From Fragilariopsis cylindrus CCMP1102 (Eukaryota; Bacillariophyta; Bacillariophyceae; Bacillariales; Bacillariaceae): a stretch of 64,000 bases of DNA. Of the stretch, positions 10,560 to 20,498 are shown piece by piece (the stretch's first letter is position 1; the number at the start of each line of letters is the position of its first letter). A program made the position numbers and the translations under genes. The stretch is from positions 1,201,704 to 1,265,703 of the forward strand of contig FMBT01000291.1 of assembly GCA_900095095.1 (NCBI GenBank). Direction: 5' to 3'. The notes under the pieces are model-generated. The model saw only the letters and a program-made list of their open reading frames with translations. It was not told the DNA's origin and did no database searches.

Positions 10560-13500
10560 ATGCAGGCATTAAGGGCTGGCTTCAAGCTAGTTGATGGCAA
10601 CAAAAAGAACGATGGGAAAAGGAGGAATAAAATGATTTCAACGAGTGATCGGTCTATTTTGCCCATGATCGACTTTGTAGACTCGAATGGAATAATATCT
10701 CCTGTCAACAATATTACCACTTGGGATCCATTTGAATACGATAAGAATGAGCAGCAACAGCTCAACGATAGTTCGAGAGTCAAAAATCCACAAAATTGGC
10801 AACACATTAAACATGACGAGAGCAAGCGATATGATCTTGACAGAGCAGCATCAGTGACTTATTCGTCAAAAGCTATACCCGCCACCGGTGACTTCACGAC
10901 AAGATGGCAACCATTTGCTGAATACGAAAAGAATATGGAAACACTTCCCATCGAGCACGATTTTTATAGGCAGCCGATTGATGGAGAATTAGTGAAGAAT
11001 TCTCCAGAAATAATACTCTCCAATGATTCACCGCCTCCAATAAAATATCAAACGAGATGGCAACCTATTGAACACGACGAGGGCACGCAACCTCTCAGTG
11101 GAAGGACAGCAAATTGTTCCAAGGAAACGAAACCTTTCCATCATGACTCCGGAGATACTCAGCTAAAGAATACTAACTGGAAAAGAAAAGGTCGAACTAT
11201 TAAAGGCGACGATAATAGTGTAGATCGGTCAGCAGCTTTTCAGAAATCTGATACAGATAATATAAACAAAGATATTCTCAGTCTCCTCAACCAGCTGAAA
11301 TTTTCGATCCATTTTACATTCACGACACAGCCAAATTTTCGCAACCAAATTGTGAGGGTCTTTTTGAACAATGCGATATTTTGAGGAGGAGCAGACAAAT
11401 AATAATTTGCATTATTTTTCGAACGAAATGGAACCAAATCCAAAACAAGATCGACTGTACAAAGAAAAAGAGAAACAGTCTCAAAATTCCCAGCCTAGAT
11501 CTCGAAGGAAATACCAGAATACGATATTGAGTTTGATGACAATGTGTTCATTCCCTTTAAAAGCATGGAAACATCATCTGGTCGGGAAGAAACTAGTTGT
11601 CGCGAGAGTAAGATACAGCATGATCATTTATTCCATCAGTCGCATATAGAATCATCTGCCTCGGATTTTCTGAAGGAAGTATACTGCAACAATATCCAAA
11701 GATTTCTATGGTAGATAAAGAATCGACTACGTCGCATATGGTAGCATCTGACAGAAATCAGGATTTAGAACCTTGCTTTGAACACAATTCGGCATCGGAA
11801 TCTGGTGAAGAATTCGACAAAGAGAATAAATTATTTCGGCAAGAAAACGCATGTGACAGGAATAAGATACTAGATAGTGAACGACGAGTCCTCAATTCTG
11901 ATACGCTTGTTACAACATGCGAAAATGGGGTTCAGGAAAAAAAGATGATTTTCGAACTGGTTGATGAGTCTGGATGTTTGGAAGCTGGGCTTGGCCCTGG
12001 AGAAATTGGTGTGAATGATACGGGACATCATCAAGATACTTTAGAGATTGGGGTTAGTCCTCGAGATGTCGCTGAAGAAGAAGAGGAGGAAGAAGGCGGT
12101 AGATTTGATCAAAAGCTCATAGTTCTTTCATCCAAGTTTTCTGGAACTCTTCAACAACGAACAAAACAGGATAGAGCTCTATCTATTTTGAAAGGAAGGA
12201 AGATAAATAATATCGAAGAAGTTGATGGATCAGCGCCGATTAATAAAGACCTTCGCAATCTGCTGTTTGGGATCAGTGGAGTTCGGGGAGACTATCCACA
12301 GTTCTTTTTGCTGAATGATCAAGATAATGTTATTTACCTGGGAAATTACGACTGGATCGAACACATGAACGATATCGGTTCCTTTACGAACGAAGAAATC
12401 TTTGGAGTTCCAGCTTTGACTTCCAAAGAAGAAAGTCCAAAGGCAGAAGTGGTTGATGATTCTCCGATGACCGCCACTGATTACAACATAAGAAAATCGC
12501 TGTCAATAATTCATATCCAGAGAGTACAGAAGCGTCAGAATTTTTTAAGAATGAAACCATACAGGACGACGGGCACATAGGCGAAATATCTGTAAAACTT
12601 GAAAAATCATCATGTGTGGGTAATAGTGTCAACTTACCAATCGATTTAGTGACAGATGAAATTAACCCGAGGGCAAGTCGTGACGTACCTTACATCGATA
12701 CGTACTCAATAGAGATCGAGTCACAGGGGATGGATTTGGTCCGGACGGGGATCGAAATCGCTGAAGCTGATGTCGATGATATTGCCTCAACGGAACCATT
12801 TAATGCACAGTATGTGTCAGAAAACAATCGTGGATCAGAACGGTACGTCAATAAGCTACATGATGCTGTCAAGAGTTCTGTACCAAATATTGACAGCGAA
12901 TTTTCCCCAAAACCTGAGGATAAATTAGATATTTATATGAAGAATGACAATGACTATGACAAAAGCGCCGTCGAGGAATCGTCAGAGGAACGCGTTCGAA
13001 CTCCTTCAAAGAGAAAGATGATACTATCATCGATTGGCTCACTTCTAGATACTGATGCAGAAAACAACAGTTTGATAGACCCAAAACAAGTCCAGGCAAG
13101 ATCGTTGAGTGTCACTTGCTCACAATCAGTGTCTCCCACGATATTCTATGAACAGTCGTATGATGTAGAGGAAGGGGGAAATAACTCGAGAGAGACGGAC
13201 GTGAACGTAACACCAGGAATACTTCAAAAGATCGATCGACCACTAGGTCGAGAAAACGATGACGATGATGATTGCAGCAAACCAGACGTACCGAAGGTTG
13301 GAAGTGATAGGGCAAGAGAAGGCCAGGAAGAAAGAAGAAAACGCCGCTGGAAACGTTTACTATTAGCAGAACATGATAACAAACAACCAGGAGGCAGGGG
13401 TAAAACATTATCGAGAGAGAGGACAGACAGGAAAAGTCCCGTGGGGTCTTCTCTCAGTGAAATAAATATGATAAATATATTCCTGAGCGTAGCAGAACCG

Positions 13501-14055
13501 TATTTTGATGGATCTGGATCTCGTCTATCAACACAAGAATGTAAGGAATTACATGGTCGAGCTCGGAATGCTGGACTAACGGAAACCTTCACTGATAAAA
13601 TGCTAGATCAATCCGCTGGAATACTCATGTACGAGAGAAATGCCGTCCGCTATGTGTCGAAGATAGAAACATCTCCCAGCGGACGGTCGTTTCAGACAAA
13701 AAGCACGACGGCTTCTAGTTCCAGCGACTACGTTTACGACGAAGACGGGTTTACAAGGAAAACTCCTAGAGCAGAATCTAAGTTCGGTTGTTTTAAAAGT
13801 GCCTTTTGGACGGAATCATCGAATAAAGTTGGAGCCGAGATAATTGAAAATGTAAAATCCGCACTCAGCGGGGACAGTGAGAGCGTATCTTCAAGATGGG
13901 TTGGAGCCGAGATGATTGGAAATATAAAATCCTCATTCAGCGGGGACAGCGAGAGCGTTTCTTCAAGATGGGTTGGAGCCGAGATGATTGAAAATGTTAG
14001 ATCCGCACTCAGCGGGGATAGCGAGAGCGTTTCTTCAAGATGGCGGTCAAAGTAA
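10560..14055 (+). CDS. Large disordered protein I: thioredoxin-fold segment plus novel shared domain (several frameshifts)
   Basis: About 1,165 residues if read through five frame changes (near 11275, 11375, 11505, 11650-11700 and 12490). Every change is of the one-base-missing type, and coding quality is good on both sides. In order: an N-terminal region with four loose repeats around W-x-P/H-x-x-x-D/E-x-x (TTWDPFEYDKNE, TRWQPFAEYEKN, TRWQPIEHDEGT); acidic linkers; a thioredoxin/SH3BGRL-like segment at 12110-12400 (LIVLSSKFSG...GDYPQFFLL...YLGNYDWIEHMNDIG); a basic/acidic disordered stretch; one copy of the novel ~50-residue domain at 13453-13625 (RLSTQE...ARNAGLTETFTDKMLD); then three nearly identical 24-residue repeats at the end. 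No membrane segment or leader. It is related to proteins II and III. Function unknown; the thioredoxin-like part lacks an obvious CxxC, so it is more likely a binding than a redox module. Confidence 0.65.
13828..14043 (+). repeat. Three tandem 72-bp coding repeats at the 3' end of protein I gene
   Basis: Units 13828-13899, 13900-13971 and 13972-14043 each encode VGAE-I/M-I-x-N-x-(K/R)-S then SGDSESVSSRW (24 residues). They are nearly identical in DNA, so recently duplicated, and keep frame exactly up to the stop at 14053. Confidence 0.95.
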
Positions 14056-14139
14056 GGTAAAAATAAATCATATTAAAAAGTTACATATTGTATTTATAGT
14101 TGGATAAGATTTTCTCTCTATATGTATTGAACATGGTAA

Positions 14140-16038
14140 TTAATCCGAGCCAGAGCCACTGAAACGATGACCCGTCCTTGAGATTCTTGAGATGGATCCA
14201 AACCTGTTTCTTTCCGTTTCCTTTTTCTGACTGGGCGAACAGATCCATATCATAGTTGTGGTAATAGTATTTATACTGCCTTCGAGAGAAGTAAAGGTAG
14301 GAATAGGAGCCATCCTGTCCTCTAGCACACACGACATACCAGAACAGCAGGCTTCGTCAAATTCTTCTCCACAACGTCCATGCATTCGTGTACAGGTAGG
14401 CTGGAAATCAGGAAGAGGCATATCAAGGATACCGGAGTCATCAATCTCCCCGGCAGCCTTCACACCTGTTGTGTATGCAGCAACCGCTGTACCAAACCAC
14501 CCATCAATATCTGTCGCCTCGCCTGCAAAAACACATTATTCATAGGCTCGCCTAGCGTTTTTCGATAGTCGGTTAGATCAGAACCCACAGTATCAAAAGA
14601 GTAAGCTCCACCACTAAATTCTTCAGACCTCCATCTCGTGATGATATATTTAGATGGAGAAGGGACGTCGTTGCCGAACATTTTTCTAAGATTTCCAAGA
14701 ACTATATCCATCGTCTCCTCGTCTGTATTTTTTTCTAATCGATCTGCAGCATCTCCAGCGTTCCATGAGGTCATTGCATGGTAATCCTCATTTCCAACAT
14801 GAGAATGATCATTATAAAAATATGTCCAGTCTTCTGAGTCAGAGTCCTGGTCCGTGATGAGTTGCATGTCAACCTTTCCTTCTGGCCACCACGAAACATC
14901 TTGCGTTGTCATGTCCCAATACATTAGCACCTTGTTCATATTTCCCATCCCAATCAAATCAATAGCTTCCAACTTGGCGTCATTAAGTGGGGGAACAAAC
15001 TCTATACTAGATTTCTTCAGAACGCCTAGTGGCACTGTAACAATGACAGAACGCGCATATATAACTTGACCGTTGGTAGTATATACTTCAACAACATCTC
15101 CTGACTGATCAATCTTGACAACAGGAGTATTCGTCTTTATCTTTTCCTCGAAAGATTCTGCAAGGCCTCGATACAAAGCTCCTGAATATCCTCCACCTTC
15201 TCCTCCTGACACTGACATAACCTGATAGAAAGTTTACGGCGTCGATCAATACAATAGATAGGTTAAAACGAAAGCAAAAGTATCAGACTTACATATTTGT
15301 TTCTTCGATATAATTACTACGAATCGTAACAGGAAATGAAACAAAAGCGAAACGTTGTCATTTGGGAACTAATTGATAACAATAATACATACCTCAATGT
15401 TACGCCAGTCGCCACGTTCCAGATATTCTTTGGTAGTTCCTGAGTTTGTTTCGTTCAGAGGTGAACCAAACTCGATGCTGATACCTGTATGTACCAACGC
15501 ATTGATCGCTTGCCTTTTAGAGCTATCAAGATCTGGTCGTTCAGTAAAGTAGCTCTGCTTGATATCCGCCCAGCTCGTTTCGTCATTCGCCATTTTGTCT
15601 GCATACTTGACAAAATCTTTAAGGAATGTTTCATCGACCAGGATGGATTTTTCCTCTTCCAATAGTTCGCCCCCTGAGTCATACAAACCAAGAGTGTCAA
15701 AATCGAAACTGTTGTATCATGTGCAATACCAAGCTCGTTGACAAGGTCAAAGACATTCGTATCGGGATAAATCCAGTTCGATCCAAGCTCCACAGGATGT
15801 CCGGATTCAAACAAACCGTCATTCGTATAGCTACGACCTCCTATACGATCTCTTGCCTCTAATATCAAAATATTTTCCGTGATCCCTGCTTCAATCAGAT
15901 AATTTGCTGCTGCTAGTCCCGACCAACCAGCACCGATAATAACAACATCCAAGATGTCGTCGTTTGTAGATGCAGATCGGTGGAGCAAAGTACCCCAAGA
16001 CTAAGGAAGATAGAAATGTACTTTTTCGAAGGAAACAT
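14140..16038 (-). CDS. Secreted flavin-containing amine oxidase (polyamine oxidase/LSD type; three frameshifts)
   Basis: Exon 1 at 16038-15393, intron at 15392-15222 (GTATGT donor, TATCAG acceptor), exon 2 at 15221-14140. The start at 16038 gives a signal peptide (MFPSKKYISIFLSLGVLCS). After a one-base loss near 15995 comes the FAD-binding Rossmann motif VVIIGAGWSGLAAANYL with the Glu-Arg ILEARDRIGGRSYT. A second one-base loss near 15705 is in a T tract. Exon 2 carries the GGGYSGALYRGL and SVIVTVPLGVLKKSSIEF segments. A third loss near 14538, in TTTTT, splits the C-terminal FAD motif, which otherwise reads NNVF-AGEATDIDGWFGTA. A Cys-containing tail follows. Family members oxidise polyamines or related amines, releasing H2O2. 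The leader suggests secretion or an endomembrane site. The substrate is not inferable. Confidence 0.8.
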
Positions 16039-17082
16039 AATGGAGGATTGAGGAATGATTATTCGTTCTAGTCTGATTCGATATCTAACAAGGTGTCAGA
16101 AAAAGAAAAAAGAAACATGACGAGCGTGAGCATAGAATGTAGGTAGATTCGGTCAGACATTGTGTATGATAAATGGAGCATCGAAACGATCGGCCTTGTT
16201 GAGCTCAAAACAAACTTATACAGATGAAAGAGCGACGCAAAAATACTCACTACAATTGTTAATGAATGTGGCGAGTAATCAGTAATAAGTTCTTCGATAC
16301 CACTTTGTAGTATGAAAGAAAAGATGTACGTGTGTGTGAGAGAGAGAGAGGATGCGAGGGGAATATGATTTTATAAACATCGGAATACGTATGCTATAAA
16401 GTTTTCTTAGTTTAGTAACTTAAACTACGGTAAGTTAATCAAACATCGCATCGGATTTGAGGAACGCATCGGATTTGAGAATTTTTTTCTGATTCTTGAA
16501 ATAGTAGGAGAGGGGATAATGGATATCGTAATCCAAGATACATCCATTAATTCGTCATTTTTGTTTAGATATCTCTCGTACCGTGCAGCCGAATTATTTG
16601 AATGGGATTACGATCGTGTTAACAGATCCTGTAGAACGTGTTCATTGGGTATTGAATAAAATTATATCGTCGCATTTTTTAGGAGGGCAATACAGCTATT
16701 TAACAATTTTATCATCCTCTGATATTGTATGTGGGTTAATTAATAAAGCGTGCTCAAAACTAAACCTGAAAAAGGACTGACTCAGTCCCCGGCTCGCGGC
16801 CAGATCCAAACGTATTCTCGTTCGGATATAGTAGTCCATTCATTTTCTTACTTGTTTTCAAGAAAAAAAAGTTTCAAAGAATTTTAACGTCTTTTACAAG
16901 CGACCACGACGTACTAATGCCGATACTTGTACTAGTAGCTCAAAGCCGACAAACGACCTCATCCCTCAAAAGTACTATTACCGTATCAATCATATTCATA
17001 CTAGTATTCCTCAAATTCAAATTCATTTTTGAAGAACAAATGCAACTTGTACACGTAAAAAAGAAATCATAGTTAGTTAAAG
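16039..17082. other. Divergent intergenic region with a possible small gene or fragment
   Basis: About 1 kb between the amine oxidase (-) and LLPH (+) starts. It has a GAGAGAGAGAG tract near 16340, a direct repeat of GCATCGGATTTGAG at about 16448 and 16467, and the doubtful coding stretch listed at 16519-16780. Otherwise nothing recognised. Confidence 0.4.
16519..16780 (+). other. Doubtful short coding stretch
   Basis: An ATG at 16519 opens MDIVIQDTSINSSFLFRY with plausible coding character to about 16650. A second frame (16560-16780) is open to LKKD-stop and looks protein-like (TDPVERVHWVLNKI). A frame change between them, or a splice acceptor at TTTTTGTTTAG, could link them. No family is recognised. 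It may be a small gene, a decayed fragment or chance. Confidence 0.2.
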
Positions 17083-17684
17083 ATGGCAAAAAGTATTCGC
17101 GCTAAATGCAAGAGGAAGGCCCGATCGGAGTTTAGGGAAACGATTGGAAATGTAAGAGAGTTAAATGAAAAATCAATGATATACTTTATTGTTGTACCGT
17201 ATGTACACACGCACACACGCACACACACACGGGTTACTCACACGCATATCTTTCTTTTGCCGTTGCCGTTGTCATCATTTAATCTGTTCGTATTTGATGG
17301 GGGAAACAGGATTTTTACCAAAAGAATATGAAAAAGATTCAAGCCAAACTTGCGGAATGTGCCGATAAGCAATCCATGTCAATTGAGTCTTTAGAACGTT
17401 TATCGAATGCCTTACATACAGCTCCAGCACCAACTCCCGAGGATGACGATGCAATGGATGAAAATAATACATCTACTACTACTCCTTTATCGGATGAATT
17501 AATCGCTGCCAAAGAATTCAAAGGTGAAAATGTCGGTGTTAAGCTAGGTACGAATAAGAAATCTAAAAAGAGAAAAGCAAAGCATGCTGTTAGGAAAGCA
17601 ACAATCAACATCAACAATAATGGTAAAGAGATGTTTGTCCGAGCGAAAGGGAAACAAAAGCCAAAATACCATGTTGAATTTTAA
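17083..17684 (+). CDS. LLPH: LLPH-like (LAPS18/LLP homolog) small nucleolar protein
   Basis: Exon 1 at 17083-17151 and exon 2 at 17310-17684, joined in phase 0 by an intron at 17152-17309 (GTAAGA donor, AACAG acceptor), give about 147 residues. The start MAKSIRAKCKRKARSEFR matches the conserved N-terminus of the LLPH/YBL028C family (MAKS-x-R-x-K-x-K-R). These are small basic nucleolar proteins that bind RNA or chromatin and associate with ribosome assembly. The middle is acidic/Ser-Thr-rich and the tail is a strong basic stretch (KKSKKRKAKHAVRKA) suited to nucleolar targeting. The intron contains a CA-rich microsatellite (about 17206-17232). The frame is intact. Confidence 0.8.
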
Positions 17685-17997
17685 ATCATACAGTACACAT
17701 CAAATAACGACCAACTACAGTGTAACGACCGACACATCAAACAAAATCAAAAAAAATTGATTTATCATACCACTGTTCTTATTATAATTGAATATTATTC
17801 TTACTAACACAATGTAGTAGTATAAGTAGTAGTCATATGTTTTTATTTAAAACTTTTCGACAACCGAGAAAATCGAACCCCACTCAACCCCCACCCCTTC
17901 TCTAATCATTGATAATACATTTTCTTTGCCTATTATATACAATGGTATGTTAAATATTGTATCGTGTGATACTCTTCAGAATCGGTATCATCACGAT
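17685..17997. other. Intergenic, convergent 3' flanks
   Basis: About 310 bp between the 3' ends of LLPH (+) and Ku80 (-). AT-rich; includes CCCCACTCAACCCCCACCCC near 17878. No gene seen. Confidence 0.5.
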
Positions 17998-19989
17998 TTA
18001 CCTACCTGTGTCTGCCTGAACCTTTTTCAAATCAAATGATTCGTAGAAGTTTAAAACTGCAGGTTTGGCCTTTTCCTTGATCTTATTAGGCGTATCCATG
18101 GGATCCATTCCGTTGACTATTCTAGTTGAAACTACATCGCACTTATCCTCCAGGACTCGTTTGACAACTGTCTTATAGAATGATCGGATTTTGTGGTTTG
18201 GCATGTGTTCGTAATCGAGGGCATCGTCTGGTAACATAAGATTGTCAATCAATTCATCACAAATACTTTCAGTTTGTGGATTTTTTTCTTCTTCTTTTTT
18301 TTGTTCAATCCATGGAATTCGAGCATCGGCTGAAAACGGAAGCTGCATCATCATCAAACGCAATGGCTTGTCTCCGTTTTCCAATGGAAATAATCCACAT
18401 AAAATCGGATCCTTGTCTTTAGATTTGACAAATGTGGCAATTGCAGTTCGTTTAGTACGTTGCAATCCTCGTGCTAGAGCCGATATAGCAGCACAGCAAC
18501 GTCGCGATTCATTTCCTGTAAGGACGTACGGAGGACTCAGTCGCATATATTGTGGAATTTGTTTTTGGGTGTAACCCAAAATTGTCAATTTGACTGGTGA
18601 CCTTTGAGTTAATCCCGCCTCATCGAGTGGAGAGAAAGGTATCAAATCACTACCGAACCGGTAGGCATATGAAAGACGATTGAACAATAGTTCTTCGTCT
18701 CCCTCTCCATCTTCTGCGTTATAATGATAAATGGAAGTATCGTAATCTTGTAACATTTCATCTCCCAGCTCGTTAGTTCGTGGTTCGCCGTTCTTTTCAT
18801 CCACCATTACTAACCTCTTCTTGAGCGGTGTACTTCCCGATTTGGAAATTAGTAAATAAAATTTTGCATCTTCTAGAACTATACTGGGTGCAATTTCAAC
18901 AATTACTTTCCTTTTGCTTGGGTTCTGAATGACCCGCGATCCTAAAACTTTTTCAAGCATACCTTTTATTTCCTTCGCATTATACACAAAGCCTCCTGTC
19001 ATATTTGCTAGTCGAATCAAATATTCTTCGTTTGCTCGCTTGATCTCAAGGATATCATCCTCTTCATCATCACCATCATCATCATCCTCTTCATCGTCGT
19101 CATCATCATCGTCGGTTTTTACTTCCGTCTCCTTGTCGCTATCATTTTTCCCCTTTACGTCATTATTCTCTTCCCCCTCATCCATAGTCTCTACTTTTAT
19201 TTTAGATGGCTTATTCGCAGGTGCGTCAAAATCAGCAGCATGTTCAAAATTCATTCCAACCACTTGGATACGACATTGCATAGCTCGTAAGCTATCTAGT
19301 GCCACTAGTAGTCGCTGTGAGGAGGTATTTTGATGCATCTCGTCGTCGTCGTCAGTATCAGAATCAGTATCAGTATCATTGCTACTACCAATCTTGTGCT
19401 CGGCATCCGTCAGTAGAACAATTCTACGAATATATTTCTTCCCCGATGTTCGACGATGTAAAGCATCTGCAGCATATACAATTCCGCTTACAAAATCACC
19501 ACCCCCTTTCGAACACAAGGATTTTCTACTTGTACTTATTGTATTAGGTTGTAGATTTTTTATCTTTCGCAAAAGATTTGGGAGCGGTTGACGGATGTCC
19601 ATAATCTCTCCATTTCCAGAAATTTCTGTAATATTAGGAAAGGGACAATCATGATGAGGATTTGATTCATCTTCGTCGTCATCTTTGTCGTCGTCGTCTT
19701 TGTCGTCGTTTTCCTTATCATCTTTCTCATAAAAATAATTATGAGTTTCTTCTGTGTGCAAGACCAAAACAGTTACTTCATTCGTTTTGGAACGAACCAT
19801 AAGATCACTAATGATAGCAATAGCCGCTTCCTTGGCACATTCGAATCGAGTATTTGATGTATTCGAAGTAGATGATGTTGATGTTGATGGTGAAGGATCT
19901 GATTCGTTGACTACACTTGTGTCTGCAACGACCCTCGCAGTCATGGTCGCATTCGCATCGAGAATCAAAACGACAGCTTCTTTAGGCAT
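17998..19989 (-). CDS. XRCC5: Ku80 (XRCC5), DNA double-strand-break end-binding subunit
   Basis: 663 residues in one frame. The N-terminal von Willebrand A-like domain starts at once (KEAVVLILDANATM) and includes the GGGDFVSGIVYAADAL and RRIVLLTDAEHKIG segments. The Ku core beta-barrel follows: KRKVIVEIAPSI, then YRFGSDLIPFSPLDEAGL, the diagnostic Ku80 stretch, and LTILGYTQKQIPQYM, then PLRLMMMQLPFSADARIPW. With Ku70 it forms the ring that holds broken ends for non-homologous end joining and also acts at telomeres. Unusual points: two long acidic inserts in the vWA part (DDKDDDDKDDDEDE near 19690 and DDDDDDDEEDDDDGDDEEDD near 19100), and no visible C-terminal DNA-PKcs-recruiting region. The last codons (GCAGACACAGGTAGG) resemble a splice donor, so a short further exon is possible. 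Confidence 0.9.
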   Translation of the reverse strand: MPKEAVVLILDANATMTARVVADTSVVNESDPSPSTSTSSTSNTSNTRFECAKEAAIAIISDLMVRSKTNEVTVLVLHTEETHNYFYEKDDKENDDKDDDDKDDDEDESNPHHDCPFPNITEISGNGEIMDIRQPLPNLLRKIKNLQPNTISTSRKSLCSKGGGDFVSGIVYAADALHRRTSGKKYIRRIVLLTDAEHKIGSSNDTDTDSDTDDDDEMHQNTSSQRLLVALDSLRAMQCRIQVVGMNFEHAADFDAPANKPSKIKVETMDEGEENNDVKGKNDSDKETEVKTDDDDDDDEEDDDDGDDEEDDILEIKRANEEYLIRLANMTGGFVYNAKEIKGMLEKVLGSRVIQNPSKRKVIVEIAPSIVLEDAKFYLLISKSGSTPLKKRLVMVDEKNGEPRTNELGDEMLQDYDTSIYHYNAEDGEGDEELLFNRLSYAYRFGSDLIPFSPLDEAGLTQRSPVKLTILGYTQKQIPQYMRLSPPYVLTGNESRRCCAAISALARGLQRTKRTAIATFVKSKDKDPILCGLFPLENGDKPLRLMMMQLPFSADARIPWIEQKKEEEKNPQTESICDELIDNLMLPDDALDYEHMPNHKIRSFYKTVVKRVLEDKCDVVSTRIVNGMDPMDTPNKIKEKAKPAVLNFYESFDLKKVQADTGR

Positions 19990-20451
19990 GACGAGCGTGT
20001 TGGTTGATCCGTGGAATAAAAATGCAAAGTTAGGATCAATAGCAGAATACGGCTATTCGTGCCTATTGATTCGATTGATTCTTTTGTAACTTCTTATCGA
20101 AATTGTGAACGATTCGTCCGGTCGTTGCTACATTCTGCATTATGATTTCATTGATGTGTAGTTTAAAAGATAAAAGCTCTCCGCTTTTTCCATTCTTGCG
20201 GGACTAAGTAGTTTCTCAATCATAATATTGAATATATTTACAGCTGTTTTTTCCTTTGTTGGACAAAAGCAATGTTGATCAAGCATACTCTATCTTTTCT
20301 ATTGATATTAAGGTGAAGTTATAGTACTTTTGTTGGCGATGCTATATTCTTTGGTTTAATCAATTAATACTATAATTTTAACGATTTGAAGAAGTTACTG
20401 TGGCAGAATCAGTAGTATAAACATTTCAAAAAGTTTTCCCCTTTTACAGTA
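19990..20451. other. Intergenic
   Basis: About 460 bp between the Ku80 start and the 3' end of protein II gene. AT-rich; nothing recognised. Confidence 0.5.

Positions 20452-20494
<43 letters not shown>
20452..20494. repeat. (AT)n microsatellite
   Basis: About 40 bp of nearly pure AT dinucleotide, ending a few bases from the stop codon of protein II on the complementary strand, so it lies in its 3' UTR or flank. Confidence 0.9.
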
Positions 20495-20498
20495 GATA

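Noticed and set aside
10560-14055. Protein I gene as a decayed pseudogene
   Set aside because: Coding quality is good on both sides of each break, the breaks share one type, and the terminal 72-bp repeats keep frame to the stop.
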